This document shows, in pieces, positions 49,153-61,600 of a stretch of 64,000 nucleotides of DNA. Both the position numbers and the translations under genes were made by a program. Every line of letters starts with the position of its first letter. Position 1 is the stretch's first letter. The notes below the pieces were generated by a model. That model had not been told where the DNA came from. It searched no databases and saw only the letters and a program-made list of their open reading frames with translations. This DNA comes from Huiozyma naganishii CBS 8797 (lineage: Eukaryota > Ascomycota > Saccharomycetes > Saccharomycetales > Saccharomycetaceae): NCBI RefSeq assembly GCF_000348985.1, contig NC_035924.1, positions 496,001 through 560,000 of the forward strand. The letters run 5' to 3'.

Positions 49153-49935
49153 TTTTGTTTCTGAGGTTGTTTGCACTAGCGGAGGTTGATAGCTTGAACG
49201 TTGACACCTGTTGGTACGGCGGTATCAATGGAAATACTTGGCGTCAAAGCGAATAGAATCTGTATACAAAAAATTTTCAACTGCAATTTTTTTCTCTTGC
49301 GTTTCTCGCTTTACTTTTTTTCTGTTTTTTCTGCCCTCGATTTTCCAGCCTTTAGAGTGTGATCTGAGGGACCGATTACCTTGATTTGTATCACCCGTTC
49401 AGTTCTTATTGTTCTGGGAAGGCTTGTATCACTTTAAGGCTCGGCATGAATAGCATAACTTAAATCAAAAATTGACTCTCCATCCTACAGATGAAACAAG
49501 AACGGAAAAGCTAGTTTAATTGCAAATAAAACCACTAAATCTCCGCTGCAGACTTGCAGTTATTTTCCTTTGAGGGTGCATAACATGGAGACTCTTTTTC
49601 CTTTTTTCCTTTGCAAATCACTTAGTGGAAGCAATTAAGTGACAATTGGCCTTTTTACAATGGTGGAACATTCCTTCCCAAGTCACCATATGTTACAATA
49701 AAACGACTTCCCTTTTTTCCAGCTTTTCTGTCTTTGTAACAAAAAAAAAATTGAGAGCGAAAAAAGAAAAACGAACAAGCTACGTATACTATGTCACCTC
49801 ATTTTCTCTTTTCGTAAGAACTGGTATTCAAGGTTTCGCATGGGAAATAGAATTTAAGTACTCTTTATTAAGACGCGGTTCTACCTCCTACACCAAATCC
49901 CCCCTGGAAAAGGAAAAAAATAACTGTGAGTTAGA
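49153..49935. promoter_or_regulatory. Divergent GUK1/NHX1 promoter region
   Basis: 783 bp, AT-rich with A/T tracts near 49310 and 49740. A 97-codon plus frame ending at 49939 overlaps the NHX1 start but begins with TTG and is probably leader. Nothing else is recognised. Confidence 0.4.
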
Positions 49936-51954
49936 ATGATTCAGCGATATCTGCTCACTTTGGCCTTGAACTTTGCTTGGTCCTATGCCAAGAATTTTGC
50001 CGTATCGAGGAGCGGAGATGACGATGACGAATTTCTACCAGTGCCCAGTGCACCAAGTTCAGCAGACCCAATTGTAGGGGATCCTGAGGAGGACCTGAAC
50101 CCAGTCACAGAGGAGATGTTTTCTTCATGGGCTCTTTTCATCATGTTATTTTTACTCATTTCTGCTCTTTGGTCAAGTTATTACTTAACCCAAAGGAAGA
50201 TTAGGGCTGTTCATGAAACCGTCCTGTCCATTTTCTACGGTATGGTCATAGGTTTGATTATCAGAATGACACCTGGGCATTACATACAGGATACGGTGAC
50301 GTTCAACTCATCTTACTTCTTCAATGTGTTGCTACCTCCTATTATTCTAAATTCTGGGTACGAGCTGAATCAGGTGAATTTCTTCAATAATTTCTGGTCA
50401 ATATTGATGTTTGCAATACCCGGTACGTTCATATCTGCCGTGGTGCTGGGGGTTATACTTTTCATTTGGACGGCATTGGGTTTGGAGAGTGTAGATATTT
50501 CGTTGGTCGATGCATTATCGGTGGGTGCTACCCTATCAGCCACAGATCCTGTCACCATCTTGTCTATTTTCAACGCATACAAAGTGGATCCGAAACTGTA
50601 TACCATTATCTTTGGGGAGTCTTTGCTGAACGATGCAATCTCGATTGTGATGTTTGAGACATGCCAGAAATTTCGGGGTCAGCCAGCCACCATCTCATCA
50701 TTTTTTGAAGGTATCGGACTTTTCCTGATGACTTTCTCTGTTTCTCTGTTAATTGGGGTTTTAATTGGTATACTAGTTGCATTGCTCTTAAAGCACACCC
50801 ACATTAGAAGATTCCCGCAAATTGAGAGCTGCCTAGTGCTTCTGATCGCTTACGAATCATATTTCTTCTCTAACGGATGCCACATGTCGGGTATTGTCTC
50901 ACTGTTGTTTTGTGGGATCACGTTGAAGCACTATGCCTATTACAATATGTCAAGAAGAACGCAGATCACAATCAAATACATATTCCAAATGCTGGCAAGA
51001 CTTTCCGAAAATTTCATCTTCATTTATCTAGGGTTGGAGCTATTTACCGAGGTGGAATTGGTTTACAAACCATTACTGATCATTGTTACAGCCATCTCCA
51101 TCTGTGTAGCCCGGTGGTGTTCTGTTTTCCCCCTATCCCGCCTTGTCAACTGGATTCACAGAGTGAAAGTTATGAGATCAACCCCGCTAGAAATGAGGTC
51201 GACGATTGCCATTTCAGACGAAATACCTTATAATTATCAAGTTATGACTTTTTGGGCAGGATTGCGTGGTGCTGTGGGTGTTGCATTGGCACTGGGTATC
51301 CAAGGTGAGTATAAATTCACCCTCTTGGCGACCGTTCTAGTTGTCGTTGTACTAACTGTCATTATCTTTGGGGGCACAACAGCAAGTATGTTGGAGATGC
51401 TAAACATTAAGACGGGGTGTGTTAATGAGGATGATGACAGCGATGATGAATTTGATATCGAGGCAGTGAGGCCAATTACTATTTACGGGTCAGGTAGCAC
51501 CGGTCAGACGTACTCTGATGAAAGCTTAGAGTATCCAAATATATCAGAGGCAGACAGCAGAATAGCGATGACCGAACCTAATAATGGCGTGAATTTTACT
51601 AACAGAAACGGGTCGACAATGAGTGTTTCAGGTAGAGGTGTTGGGAAGGACGCTGTAAAGATGACAACGACACAACGGAGCAATTTCAGCTCAAGTCATA
51701 TCCTGCTCCCCACCGATGACGGGTTGTCTAATACAAACACGGCACCGTCCGTCGCTGGAGGTTATCTCGATAGAACAAATTTGAGTAACAAACTCAGTGG
51801 GTTCTTCAACCCCGACTCTCAATGGTTCCAAAACTTTGATGAAAACGTTCTGAAACCGGTATTTTTAGATGCGAATGATGCAAAGGAAAATCGAGAACCG
51901 AGTACATCGAGGGCAGGCACACCACAGGTAACATCCAATCGTAGGAATCAGTGA
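49936..51954 (+). CDS. NHX1: Endosomal Na+(K+)/H+ exchanger Nhx1
   Basis: 672 residues (633 in S. cerevisiae). It exchanges Na+ or K+ for protons across late-endosome membranes and is required for vesicle traffic to the vacuole. The N-terminus is a cleavable signal-type segment (RYLLTLALNFAWSYA) followed by an acidic linker. About twelve membrane helices span 68-500. Hallmarks: the LLPPIILNSGYE inhibitor-binding motif (about 133), the ion-binding ND pair in FGESLLNDAISIV (about 225) and the AGLRGAVGVALALG motif. The C-terminal 170 residues are hydrophilic and Ser/Asn-rich with an acidic patch (EDDDSDDEFDIE). The extra length compared with S. cerevisiae is probably mostly in this tail. Confidence 0.97.
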   Translation: MIQRYLLTLALNFAWSYAKNFAVSRSGDDDDEFLPVPSAPSSADPIVGDPEEDLNPVTEEMFSSWALFIMLFLLISALWSSYYLTQRKIRAVHETVLSIFYGMVIGLIIRMTPGHYIQDTVTFNSSYFFNVLLPPIILNSGYELNQVNFFNNFWSILMFAIPGTFISAVVLGVILFIWTALGLESVDISLVDALSVGATLSATDPVTILSIFNAYKVDPKLYTIIFGESLLNDAISIVMFETCQKFRGQPATISSFFEGIGLFLMTFSVSLLIGVLIGILVALLLKHTHIRRFPQIESCLVLLIAYESYFFSNGCHMSGIVSLLFCGITLKHYAYYNMSRRTQITIKYIFQMLARLSENFIFIYLGLELFTEVELVYKPLLIIVTAISICVARWCSVFPLSRLVNWIHRVKVMRSTPLEMRSTIAISDEIPYNYQVMTFWAGLRGAVGVALALGIQGEYKFTLLATVLVVVVLTVIIFGGTTASMLEMLNIKTGCVNEDDDSDDEFDIEAVRPITIYGSGSTGQTYSDESLEYPNISEADSRIAMTEPNNGVNFTNRNGSTMSVSGRGVGKDAVKMTTTQRSNFSSSHILLPTDDGLSNTNTAPSVAGGYLDRTNLSNKLSGFFNPDSQWFQNFDENVLKPVFLDANDAKENREPSTSRAGTPQVTSNRRNQ

Positions 51955-52688
51955 TGTGTTTACTGAGACTTCCCGATTCCCAGGGCATTTGTGCCGAGAA
52001 AGTATGGTACGGAGATAAACATAGGCTTTTTTGAGTTTGAGCAGATTCTAATCTCACAAACAAGAGCCTACGGGTATCATCACTTCGGCATCAGGAATGA
52101 TTTTGGGTATGCGCAGTCTAGAGTATCTGATTATATATAACAAGTTTGATAACTGTTTACGCTCTCTCAACTACTCTTCAAATCAGAATCGACAATAATA
52201 GTACAGGCGAGTTTTACGTACATTCCCATAGCTAGTCCTACTGCTGGGCAAGTCAACTTGTCTTTTATGCCAGCACAGTGTATTCAGAACTGGACAATTA
52301 TTTTAAATAACTGTCGGGTACTTTAACCGACTCTGGCCCTTATAACTTCTTTATGGGTTTCTCAAAACACCTTAATAATTGTGCGGTGATCAACCCATTA
52401 ACCCAAGATCTCAAAAATTTCAAATTACCCGGAAACCTAATTTTGGCACCCTTCAAATTCGAAATTTTTACGTACAGTTTTTCCCGTCTTACATAGCTCA
52501 AAGAGGATTACTCTCATCGTAGTTGCAAAAGACAGAAACAACACCACTAGACAGGTAGGAAACCAGATTCTATACACACCCCATTATCAACTCTGTTATA
52601 AAGTTTTTTTCTCACCCTTAAGCCTGTTCTCACGCCTGCTATTTGCATCCATATTTTATAGCAGAGATACATATATTTATTACTAAAC
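51955..52688 (+). promoter_or_regulatory. NHX1-TOM1 spacer with a Reb1-type site
   Basis: 734 bp. A consensus Reb1 site TTACCCGG lies at 52425-52432, about 257 bp upstream of TOM1. TATATATAA at 52132-52140 may belong to NHX1 3' processing. No gene or RNA is recognised. Confidence 0.5.
52425..52432 (+). promoter_or_regulatory. Reb1-type site upstream of TOM1
   Basis: TTACCCGG is the consensus for Reb1, a general regulatory factor that keeps promoters free of nucleosomes. It lies about 257 bp upstream of the TOM1 start. Use is inferred from position. Confidence 0.5.
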
Positions 52689-55600
52689 ATGATCAAATTA
52701 TCAAGATTCGAAAGACTTCAAAAGGAGCGCAATGCAATTCTTTTTAAGCCGCTAATTGGAGATTTAACTGACTGTAATGACAAGGACTTTTTAGAGAAAG
52801 TAAATGAGATCCAGGAATGGGACAGACCCAGAGATGACTTATTTGTTTGGATTCCGGTTTTGAATAGAATCGACCAGATCCTATCAGACATTGTTGAGAA
52901 GTACTCCTACAGCTTTAAAAACTCCAAGAAAACGGCGATCAATTTGGTTGAGATGAACGAGGAAGACGAATGTACATGTATGATTCTGACTGGTTTTACT
53001 TGCCGCTTACTCTATAACTCTGAAAATAGGTACATCTACTCATCGCACGATGTAATGAGTGATCTGCTGAATTGTCCCAATTTTAGAGTCAAGTATGGTG
53101 CCATTAAGGTTTTGGCAATTGTCGGCGAAAGGTATGTAGTTGCTAGAGAAAGATTCGAAAGCGTTTTCAAAATAGGACTACCTCAATTGAAAAAGAAGGC
53201 ACTGAAACTTGCTTTAGCCCTACAAACCTCCGCTGTGGATGACAGTGGGGAGCACTTTTCCATCGCTGACTTATATCTAGACAAGAAAAAATACCCATCA
53301 AAATGGTCTAGGTTTAAATTCAGCTATTATGGAGGCCAACCCCACAGTGGCAATGGCCATAGCGAAAAGAAAATACACAGACTAGGAGTGCCACAAAATG
53401 GCAACTCGTCAATGAAAAAGTTCAATTTGAGTAATGAAGAGTTGAAAAGTTCGAGCTTGCAGCAACTGTTCGATAAAGGAATGGAAGTTATCCCTAATGA
53501 TCACTGGTACGATTTTTCTTTAAAGGTAACGATTGCAAAGGCCTTTTCTGACGATTCGTCAGATAATATTCAATTGAGGAATCTGATTATACAAACTAAA
53601 CTAAATGCAGTGGCATTTGTAAACACAGTGTACGTTCCTCCACATGTTAGTTCTAAACTTTTTGAAGTAGACCCATACACGTTCAACTGTCTTACAGAGC
53701 TGATTTCGTTGGCCGAACCGTCCATTCCATCTGGAGTAAGATTGGATAGTCTTTTTGCTTTGGAGTGTATATCATTGAAACACGTTTGGTGCTCTGATAT
53801 TATGAGGAATCTGGGTGGTAATCTAGCCCACGGCACAATGTTCCAGATTTTACGTCAAATTGGCAAGCTACTGAGAGATGAGGAACTAGCATCAAACCAG
53901 GAAGAGTTCAGCGAAGAGTATAACGTTAGATTCTTTTATTTGATATCTAACCTTTCGGAGGTGAAAACGCTACATGACTCGTTATTGTCAGCAGGTCTAA
54001 TACCCTCGCTGCTAGAGATTATATCAGTTAAGGACTCAAAGTTTAGACGAACTCTTGCATCAGCAACTCATCTATTGGAAGCTTTTATCAATGATGCAGA
54101 ATCTACGACAGAATTTATTAATCACGGTGGTTTCACAACGTTGATCAATACTGTCACAAACCAAGTTCAATACGCTTTAGAACATTCGGATTCTAAGCAT
54201 GTCATTCCATACCGAGCAAATACCTATTCAATATCTTTTAGGCTTCAAGCATTTATTAGGAGCCTGCTAAAACTGGTGTTGAAACTGCTTAAAACAGACT
54301 CTGGCGATAGAATCAGGAATTTGATAGACTCGCCTATATTGAAATCTTTATTGGAAATATTAAAGAATGGAAACATTTTTGGCACTGCATTACTCGGGTT
54401 TACCCTTGATATAGTCCAGAGAGTGATTAATTGTGAACCCACAATTTATTCCATTCTTGTCGAAGCAGAAATCATTCCCTACATTCTGGAGAACTTCGAT
54501 GATTTTATGAAGCCAGATGCAGATTTACTTTATCTCCTACCAGATGTCATCTCTGCCTTATGTTTGAATACCGACGGTTTACAAAAGGTAAAGAGTGGGG
54601 GTATAATTGGTAAGTTATTTGATATCATGACGAACGCTGACTACATGCGAGTATTGTCTTGGAAGGAAGAGGCAACTGATTTTGGAACATCCATAGACGA
54701 GTTAGCAAGGCATTATCCAGAATTAAAGGAAGACATCCAAGAGTCCTTCTTTAAACTCATTAAGAGAATTCCGAAAAGTCTTCATTTTGGCGTAAAATTT
54801 CTGTATGGTGACAACATCGGAGAAAATTTTTTCTATCGCTCCAAAGACGAGCCTGTTGTGAACAAGCAGGAAACTGGTGGGCAGTTGGCTTTTTGGGAAG
54901 ATCAAGATTCCTCCCCTATCATTGACTTCTTTTCTGATTTTTTCTACGGTATGACTGTTGATAATTCGACTTTGGAAAACTTCACCCAAATTATACCTAT
55001 TGAAGATCTCATTGCCGCAATCGTCATTGATAGACCGCCCTTTGATTATGCATCTTCACAAGCAATGCTTAACATCACCGATGTTCTCCAAATCTATGAT
55101 GAACAAAACAAATGCTGCGCTCTGAAATATTTCATGGATGAACTTGAGAAGAGACTCGATCGCATAAACGGCTTCATTTTGTCCGATTGTTCCTCTAGCT
55201 TTTTTTTAAACGCTGCAATAAACCGTGATAATTCCGACATAGAGTACGTTATCGGGGAACTGTCTGGTATCTCAGCATTGCTGCATATTATTACCAATGT
55301 GTTCATTACGTTGATGGCTCTATCTAGAAACAAAGTTGAAGAGATAATCAAATATTTCGGGTTAGGGAAATTTGAACTCTTAGAAAAACTCGGCTTACTG
55401 TTCCAAAAGGCTGCTCTTGAAGAAATGTACCTCAGAGATCATATGCCAAAGGAGGCCGTTACTCAAACTACGCCAGAATCTTTAGGTAACACCCCACCAA
55501 TTCACATATCAAATTCTAAACCTGCAAAGCGCGAATTAATTGAAGGATACACCTCTGCGAAATTCAAAAATTCATTCCAACTGAGAAGTTTGCTGAATAA

Positions 55601-58600
55601 AGTGCAATCGAGCACTGCAATCATATACCGATGTTGTTTGAGATTAAGTCACGCCACAACTATGGAACTTCCTTCGGATATGAGGGTTCTGGAATTACGA
55701 ATTTTCGATACTATTGTTAAGCAGTTAGTCAATTTATTGAAAGAATGCACCACTTCTAGACATGTCTCGTATCTACTTGTTCTGTTACACTTTAACACAT
55801 ACGTTATGAGCTTTCCAAAAACAACGATGACGACAGCTGAAGTATTGCAAACAATCCCCGTTTACCTCTTCTATCAGGAGGGGGGCTGTGATTTATACAC
55901 CGAATTGCTAGGAAATTTGTTTGCAAAATTGAACTCATATGAAGATCTCGCCGCTATTGAGGAAATTGATTACTTGAAGGATACTCCGGAGGTTTTGACG
56001 ATGAGTTCGATTATTAATATACTAACATTTTTCAAAAAGTGCACTCGTCAAGAATCGATGGAAAACATCAAGAGTATAAGAGAATTCTACCCTTCACTAA
56101 ACGACTATAGTGTATCAAAATCTTTGATGAAGCGTTTAAAGATGCTGGCACTTGTGCTACTTCGAGACTTAACTAACGACTATAATTTATTCGACTCCAA
56201 AAAGAAGTTGGTACCATATGCTGTATTCAAGCAAATATTAACAATATGGAAAAATGCTTACACCCTGGATCATCAAGCAGATTCAAATGAACTTTTTGAG
56301 CTCAAATGGGAGTTAACTGTATCATCGGCAACGAAAGTCCAGCTGCTGGAACAAGTAGGGGTCTCTAGAGAAGCTGCAGAAAAATATTTAGAATCGTCCG
56401 ATAACAAACTGCCTGCTATCAATGAGTCTGGAATGGAGTTAATCGCAGAAGAGAATCATCAGTCGTACTTTGAATTATGTCAAATGAATAAGGATCACTT
56501 AGAACCACAACTGATTCAAGACTCCAAGGTAGCTACTTTAGATCTGGAAAAATTGAGGCGCGAATTTTACTTGGATGGATTCAATGAAAAGGTTTTTGCT
56601 GTTTTACCTTTTTATCCTAAACTGGTAAACGCTTTTGCCAAAACGCTTTTACAGATATTCTTGTGTTTGGACGAACCTGTAAAGACGTTTACTGGAGAGA
56701 TCCTAGGTCGTATCGAGACCACAGGGTTAAAAGATAGCGAAACATTATCATCTTTCATCCATTTGTTCGGGATCTTTTTGAACGAAAATGTTGTATACCA
56801 AAGCTCTGAGGAGCTATTAGGAAATTTCGTTGGTTATTTGGTAGAAAACTTATCTCCTGAACATGTAAACACTTCTTGGTTTTCAAAGATACTGTATTGT
56901 TACGAGATTATCCTGTCAAAGTCTGAATTACCAATGGTTGAGGAAAGTTGTGATGATCTGAAATTGAGATATCAACTGGTTTCCTTATTGCCTGTCTATC
57001 GTATAAGCCAACCAACAAAACAGAAGATATTTGAGGTTCTGATAAGAATGAATGATATTTCGAATTTTTATTCTGCACTGGCCATCTCAAGAATACTTCT
57101 TCTCTACTCCAGGGATGAATCATATGCTCAAGATATTATCAGCTCACGGATATTGTACAAAATTTTGAAAGTTATTGGAGCCTTCCAAAAATCGGAGAAA
57201 ATTAACTACTTGGAATCGTCGTTTCTCCTGTTGGTAAGAAGATGTTTCGAAAGTCAAGAAGTTGTTTCTTCTCTTATCGCGTATGAGTTAAATAAAAGCT
57301 TTACAACGAGAACTTTGGGTGACCATCGGGAGAGGGAACGTGATTTACCAGGACTTTTGGAAGAGAAACCTCATATCGTTATGAGGAATCCGAAGAAATT
57401 TTCCGATATACTTTGTGAGAACGCCAGGTTTGAGGAGTTTAGTTCAGATGATGTTTTATTGAACTTTAGCATGCGGAGACATTTTGAGTTTGGTATCACG
57501 AATGACAAAGATGAAAATGCGACTGCGTCAGGGGGTCATGTTCATTACAGAACTGGTATCGTCCATCTTTTGCTGTCGCAGTTGATGGCGGCTTTTCAAA
57601 AGGACTGGATTTCGGAGCCAGCAACTCAGTCTAACATGGAAAATGACCAAAGCGCCAAAAATAATAAACCACAACCTGGAAAAAATCCTGTCTGTGCCTA
57701 TATGATTTACCTGCTAAAACTACTAGTAGAGTTAGTCAGTAGTTACAAACAGTGTAAATTCGAATTTTTGACTTATGACAGAAGAAATGTTTATGTTGAA
57801 CGTCCAAAACCAAGGACAACGGCGTTGAATTTTTTTCTATACCAATTGCTTAGCAAGCACACAGAACCTGATCAAAGCCCTCATGAATGCAAAAGGATTG
57901 AACTTATTAGTATGCTGGCAAAGTCAGTTGTCGTGGGTTTTATTTCCAGTGTGTTTGATTCAAACATCAAAAAGGCAGATCTAAAAGAAACTGATCCCGA
58001 TATCACGTTTATTAGGAAATTCACTATCGAAATGCTCATGAAAGCCTTAAAGAGTACCGCAGTATCTTCTAAAACATTGGAGGCTAATGTTAGTACCTTA
58101 GACAGCTGGTTTGGGGCCGTTGGATCATTTGTATACGTCCAGGCTCCATATTTGCGTTCATTGATCGATGCTAACAAGGTCGATTCTGATCGGTATCAAA
58201 TGTGCAGGTTGATGGTTGATCTTAACTTACCTTCAGCGATAACGGAATGCATGTCTCGCTTGGACCTAAATTACCCATTTTGCAAAAAACTATTCAATAG
58301 TGCCGTGGAGGCCCTAAACGCAATAAATTCCACGCGAAATGACTTTGCGGACATGTTTAAAGTAGAAAGTCACGACGATGACGTTGAGATGGATGTCGAA
58401 TCAGAAAGGGAGGAAATTCCTGACATGTTCAAGAATTCAGCATTGGGTATGTATGATTTCGAAGACGTAGAGGAAGATGATCTCGACGATGAGGTAGATG
58501 ATGAGTCCCTGATTGGTGACGGTGAGGACATCGCATTTGTTGCAAGTGATGAAGGGGGTTACGAGGTTGTCTTCAGTGACGACCATGACGAGGAGCAAAG

Positions 58601-61600
58601 CGCAGAAGATTCCGTAAGTGATCAATTATCAATGGATAGTGATGGAGCAATTTTTGATGCTCCTGATGATGGTATGGATATTGATGGCAGACATGGGTCA
58701 GCTTACTCTGGTGACGATATGCAGTCCTCGAATTACCGAGAAGATTACGACTCTTCTGATGGTAGCGAAGGAGACGTCAGTATCATTGAAGCTGATGAGA
58801 ATGATTTGGATTCAGAGTTAGAAGTTGATATTAGTGATTTTGATGTTGATGAATCAGACTGGGAATCGGGCCTTTCCGAGCTATCATCTTTAGAAGAAAG
58901 TGAAAGTAGTGTTAGCGGAGGTGATAGTGATAATGACGGTTTCACGGATAACCCAGTCCCAGTACGTTTGGGTAATGGGAGAGCTATATGGTCTCTTGGA
59001 AATGGCATAGAGTTAGAGGAGGAATTTTCTGATGAAGGAAGGCGAGGCGTTTTCCAAGGCATTGAGCATGTCTTCAATCCGGACGACCATTCTTTGTTTA
59101 GGATTCAGAATCTTCCAAACCACATGAGTAACCATCAACGCTCGTTGCATCGCAGGCCTCATGGTTCTCTAATACCCCCCTCATTAACTTTATTGAATGG
59201 GGGTAGAAGGAATCAGAGCAATCTCATGAATCCTTTAGGTCCATCTGGATTAGAACAAGTCGAAAATGATATCGCAGACCAATTGACAACTGTTGGCAGT
59301 GGTGTCAGACCAAGACAGGGGCGTCCTTATTTTTCTGATGTACTATTTTCTGGCGAATTGTTTGATGATAGGGTGTTAGATGGCATAATATTAAAATCCA
59401 CCGTGGCAAGATGGAAGGACATTTTCGATATGTTCTACGACTCGAAAAGCTATGCTAATTACTTACTTCCCGTTATTCTTCACAAACTTTTTAAGCCAAG
59501 TTTAGAGATGCATCATGAATTAGAAAAACGAGAAGAGGAGAAGCTAGAGAAAATGATTGAAGAACGCATCAAAAAGTCAAAGACAGCGACCGGTAGTCAA
59601 CATAGGAAAAGCTCTCACTCAGAGGGAGAACCTCATTTGTCAGAAGAAAGTACAGGGAGTTTTGGGAGTTCAGATGTCTCAGCTCCTCAACACACCCACA
59701 GCGACCAAGAAATGGTTCAAACTCATGAGCCAGTTTTTGTCAATATTGAGGGTAGTGAGGTTGATATTGGGGGGACAGACATAGATCCAGAATTTTTGAA
59801 TGCTCTCCCAGACGACATGCGTGCTGAAGTATTTGCTCAACATATCCGAGAGCGCAGAGCAGATGCGATGCATAATCACTTGCACTCGAGAGAAATTGAT
59901 TCTGACTTCTTGGATGCCATTCCGGACGATATTAGGTTAGAGATATTAGAAGAAGAGGAAGCAGAAACAAGACTAGCAGAAGTAAGAGAAACACTAAATG
60001 AAGGATCCGAAGAAGCGTTGGAAGATGGTAACATTGAAGATGTAAGCTCTGTTGATGATGACGAAGATGAGGAAGACCAGATCGAGGAACAGAATGTTGG
60101 ATCGTCAGTTGGGACGGACAAAGAAAAAAAGAAGACGGATAAAATTTACTTTGAGCCTCTCATTGATAGAACTGGGGTTGCCGCATTGATGAAATCTGTT
60201 TTTATCTCCCAACCTTATATCCAACGTGAAACCTATCATGAATTATTTTTTCGGTTATGTGGTAGCAAACAAAACAGGAGTGATATAATTAATATTCTAT
60301 TGATGATTTTGACAGAAGGAACAAACGATCAATTATCTCTGGAAAAGGTTTACAATCAAATTGCTGTTCGGGCACAGGGCAATAACAAAGTACAACCTCA
60401 GATTTCACGGCAACTACCCCCTGATTGCACACCATTAATTGTTGCTAATCAAGCGATTGAAATACTTCAGTACTTGATAGACTCCGACTCAAAGCTCAAG
60501 TTCTTTTTTGTTACTAAGCATGAAAACTTGCTGGTAAACAAGGGTAAGAGAGATATATTTACTGAGAATGAAAAGCTGCCCATCAGGCATCTTTTCTCAC
60601 TGCTTGATAGGAAGTTGATTACTGATGAAACTGTCTTGATGGATTTGTTGACAAGCATTTTACAAATCTGCACTAAACCAATACCTGCTATGGTAAAGGC
60701 AAGTAACCAGAACGAGTCTTCAAAAAAGAAATTTGAGGCTCCATCACTTGACAGAACTGAACTGAACAAGATAGTGTCTATTATCACATTGGACAGCTGT
60801 AACACCAAGGTTTTCCAACAAACACTGAATGTTATTTTCAACATTTCTGTGCTCAAGGATTCTGTTGATGTTTTTACCGCAGAATTAGTCGCTCTTGCAA
60901 GCACCACGTCGGAAGTGCTGATAAATGATATTCAGGCGCTTATGACTGAGGTGAACAAAGCAACCTCTAATACAGAACTTGATGTTGAATTGGTTCAAAA
61001 GTTGACTTTGCCAAGTTCGGAGCAAGCTAAGCTATTGAAGGTTTTAACTGCTGTTGATTATCTTTATACGCATAAGAAGAAACATCAAGAGTACAATCCA
61101 ACTCAATTATCTGATCTTTACAATAAGATGAATCTTGGGGATGTGTGGTCATCATTGAGTAATTGTATGCTTGAGTTTGAAAAGAAAAAGGATCTGACAA
61201 CGTCTGCCACTGTACTCCTTCCGTGTATTGAGACATTGATGGTGGTCTGCAAGCACGTTAAAATTGTTGATGTCAAGGTGACCAAGTTCGAGGAGGGGAA
61301 GAACTTGCAGCTCAAATCACTTTCAGTTGAAGAACTCTTTTTCCCGTTCACCGACCTTCACAAAAAATTACTTAATCAAATGATTCGCTCAAATCCAAAA
61401 TTAATGAGCGGGCCGTTTTCTTTATTGGTGAAGAACCCAAAGATCTTAGACTTTGATAATAAGAGGTACTATTTCACTGCAAAACTAAAATCGGATAATC
61501 AAGATCGACCCAAACTTCCAATTACCGTGAGAAGGGAGCAAGTATTCTTAGATTCCTACAGATCACTGTTTTTCAAAACAAATGAAGAGATTAAACGATC

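Noticed and set aside
49153..49176. GUK1 extension beginning MQTTSETK
   Set aside because: The first codon is GTG. The ATG at 49152 gives the normal guanylate kinase N-terminus.
49646..49939. 97-codon plus frame running into the NHX1 start
   Set aside because: It starts with TTG, is low complexity, and overlaps the NHX1 promoter and initiation codon.
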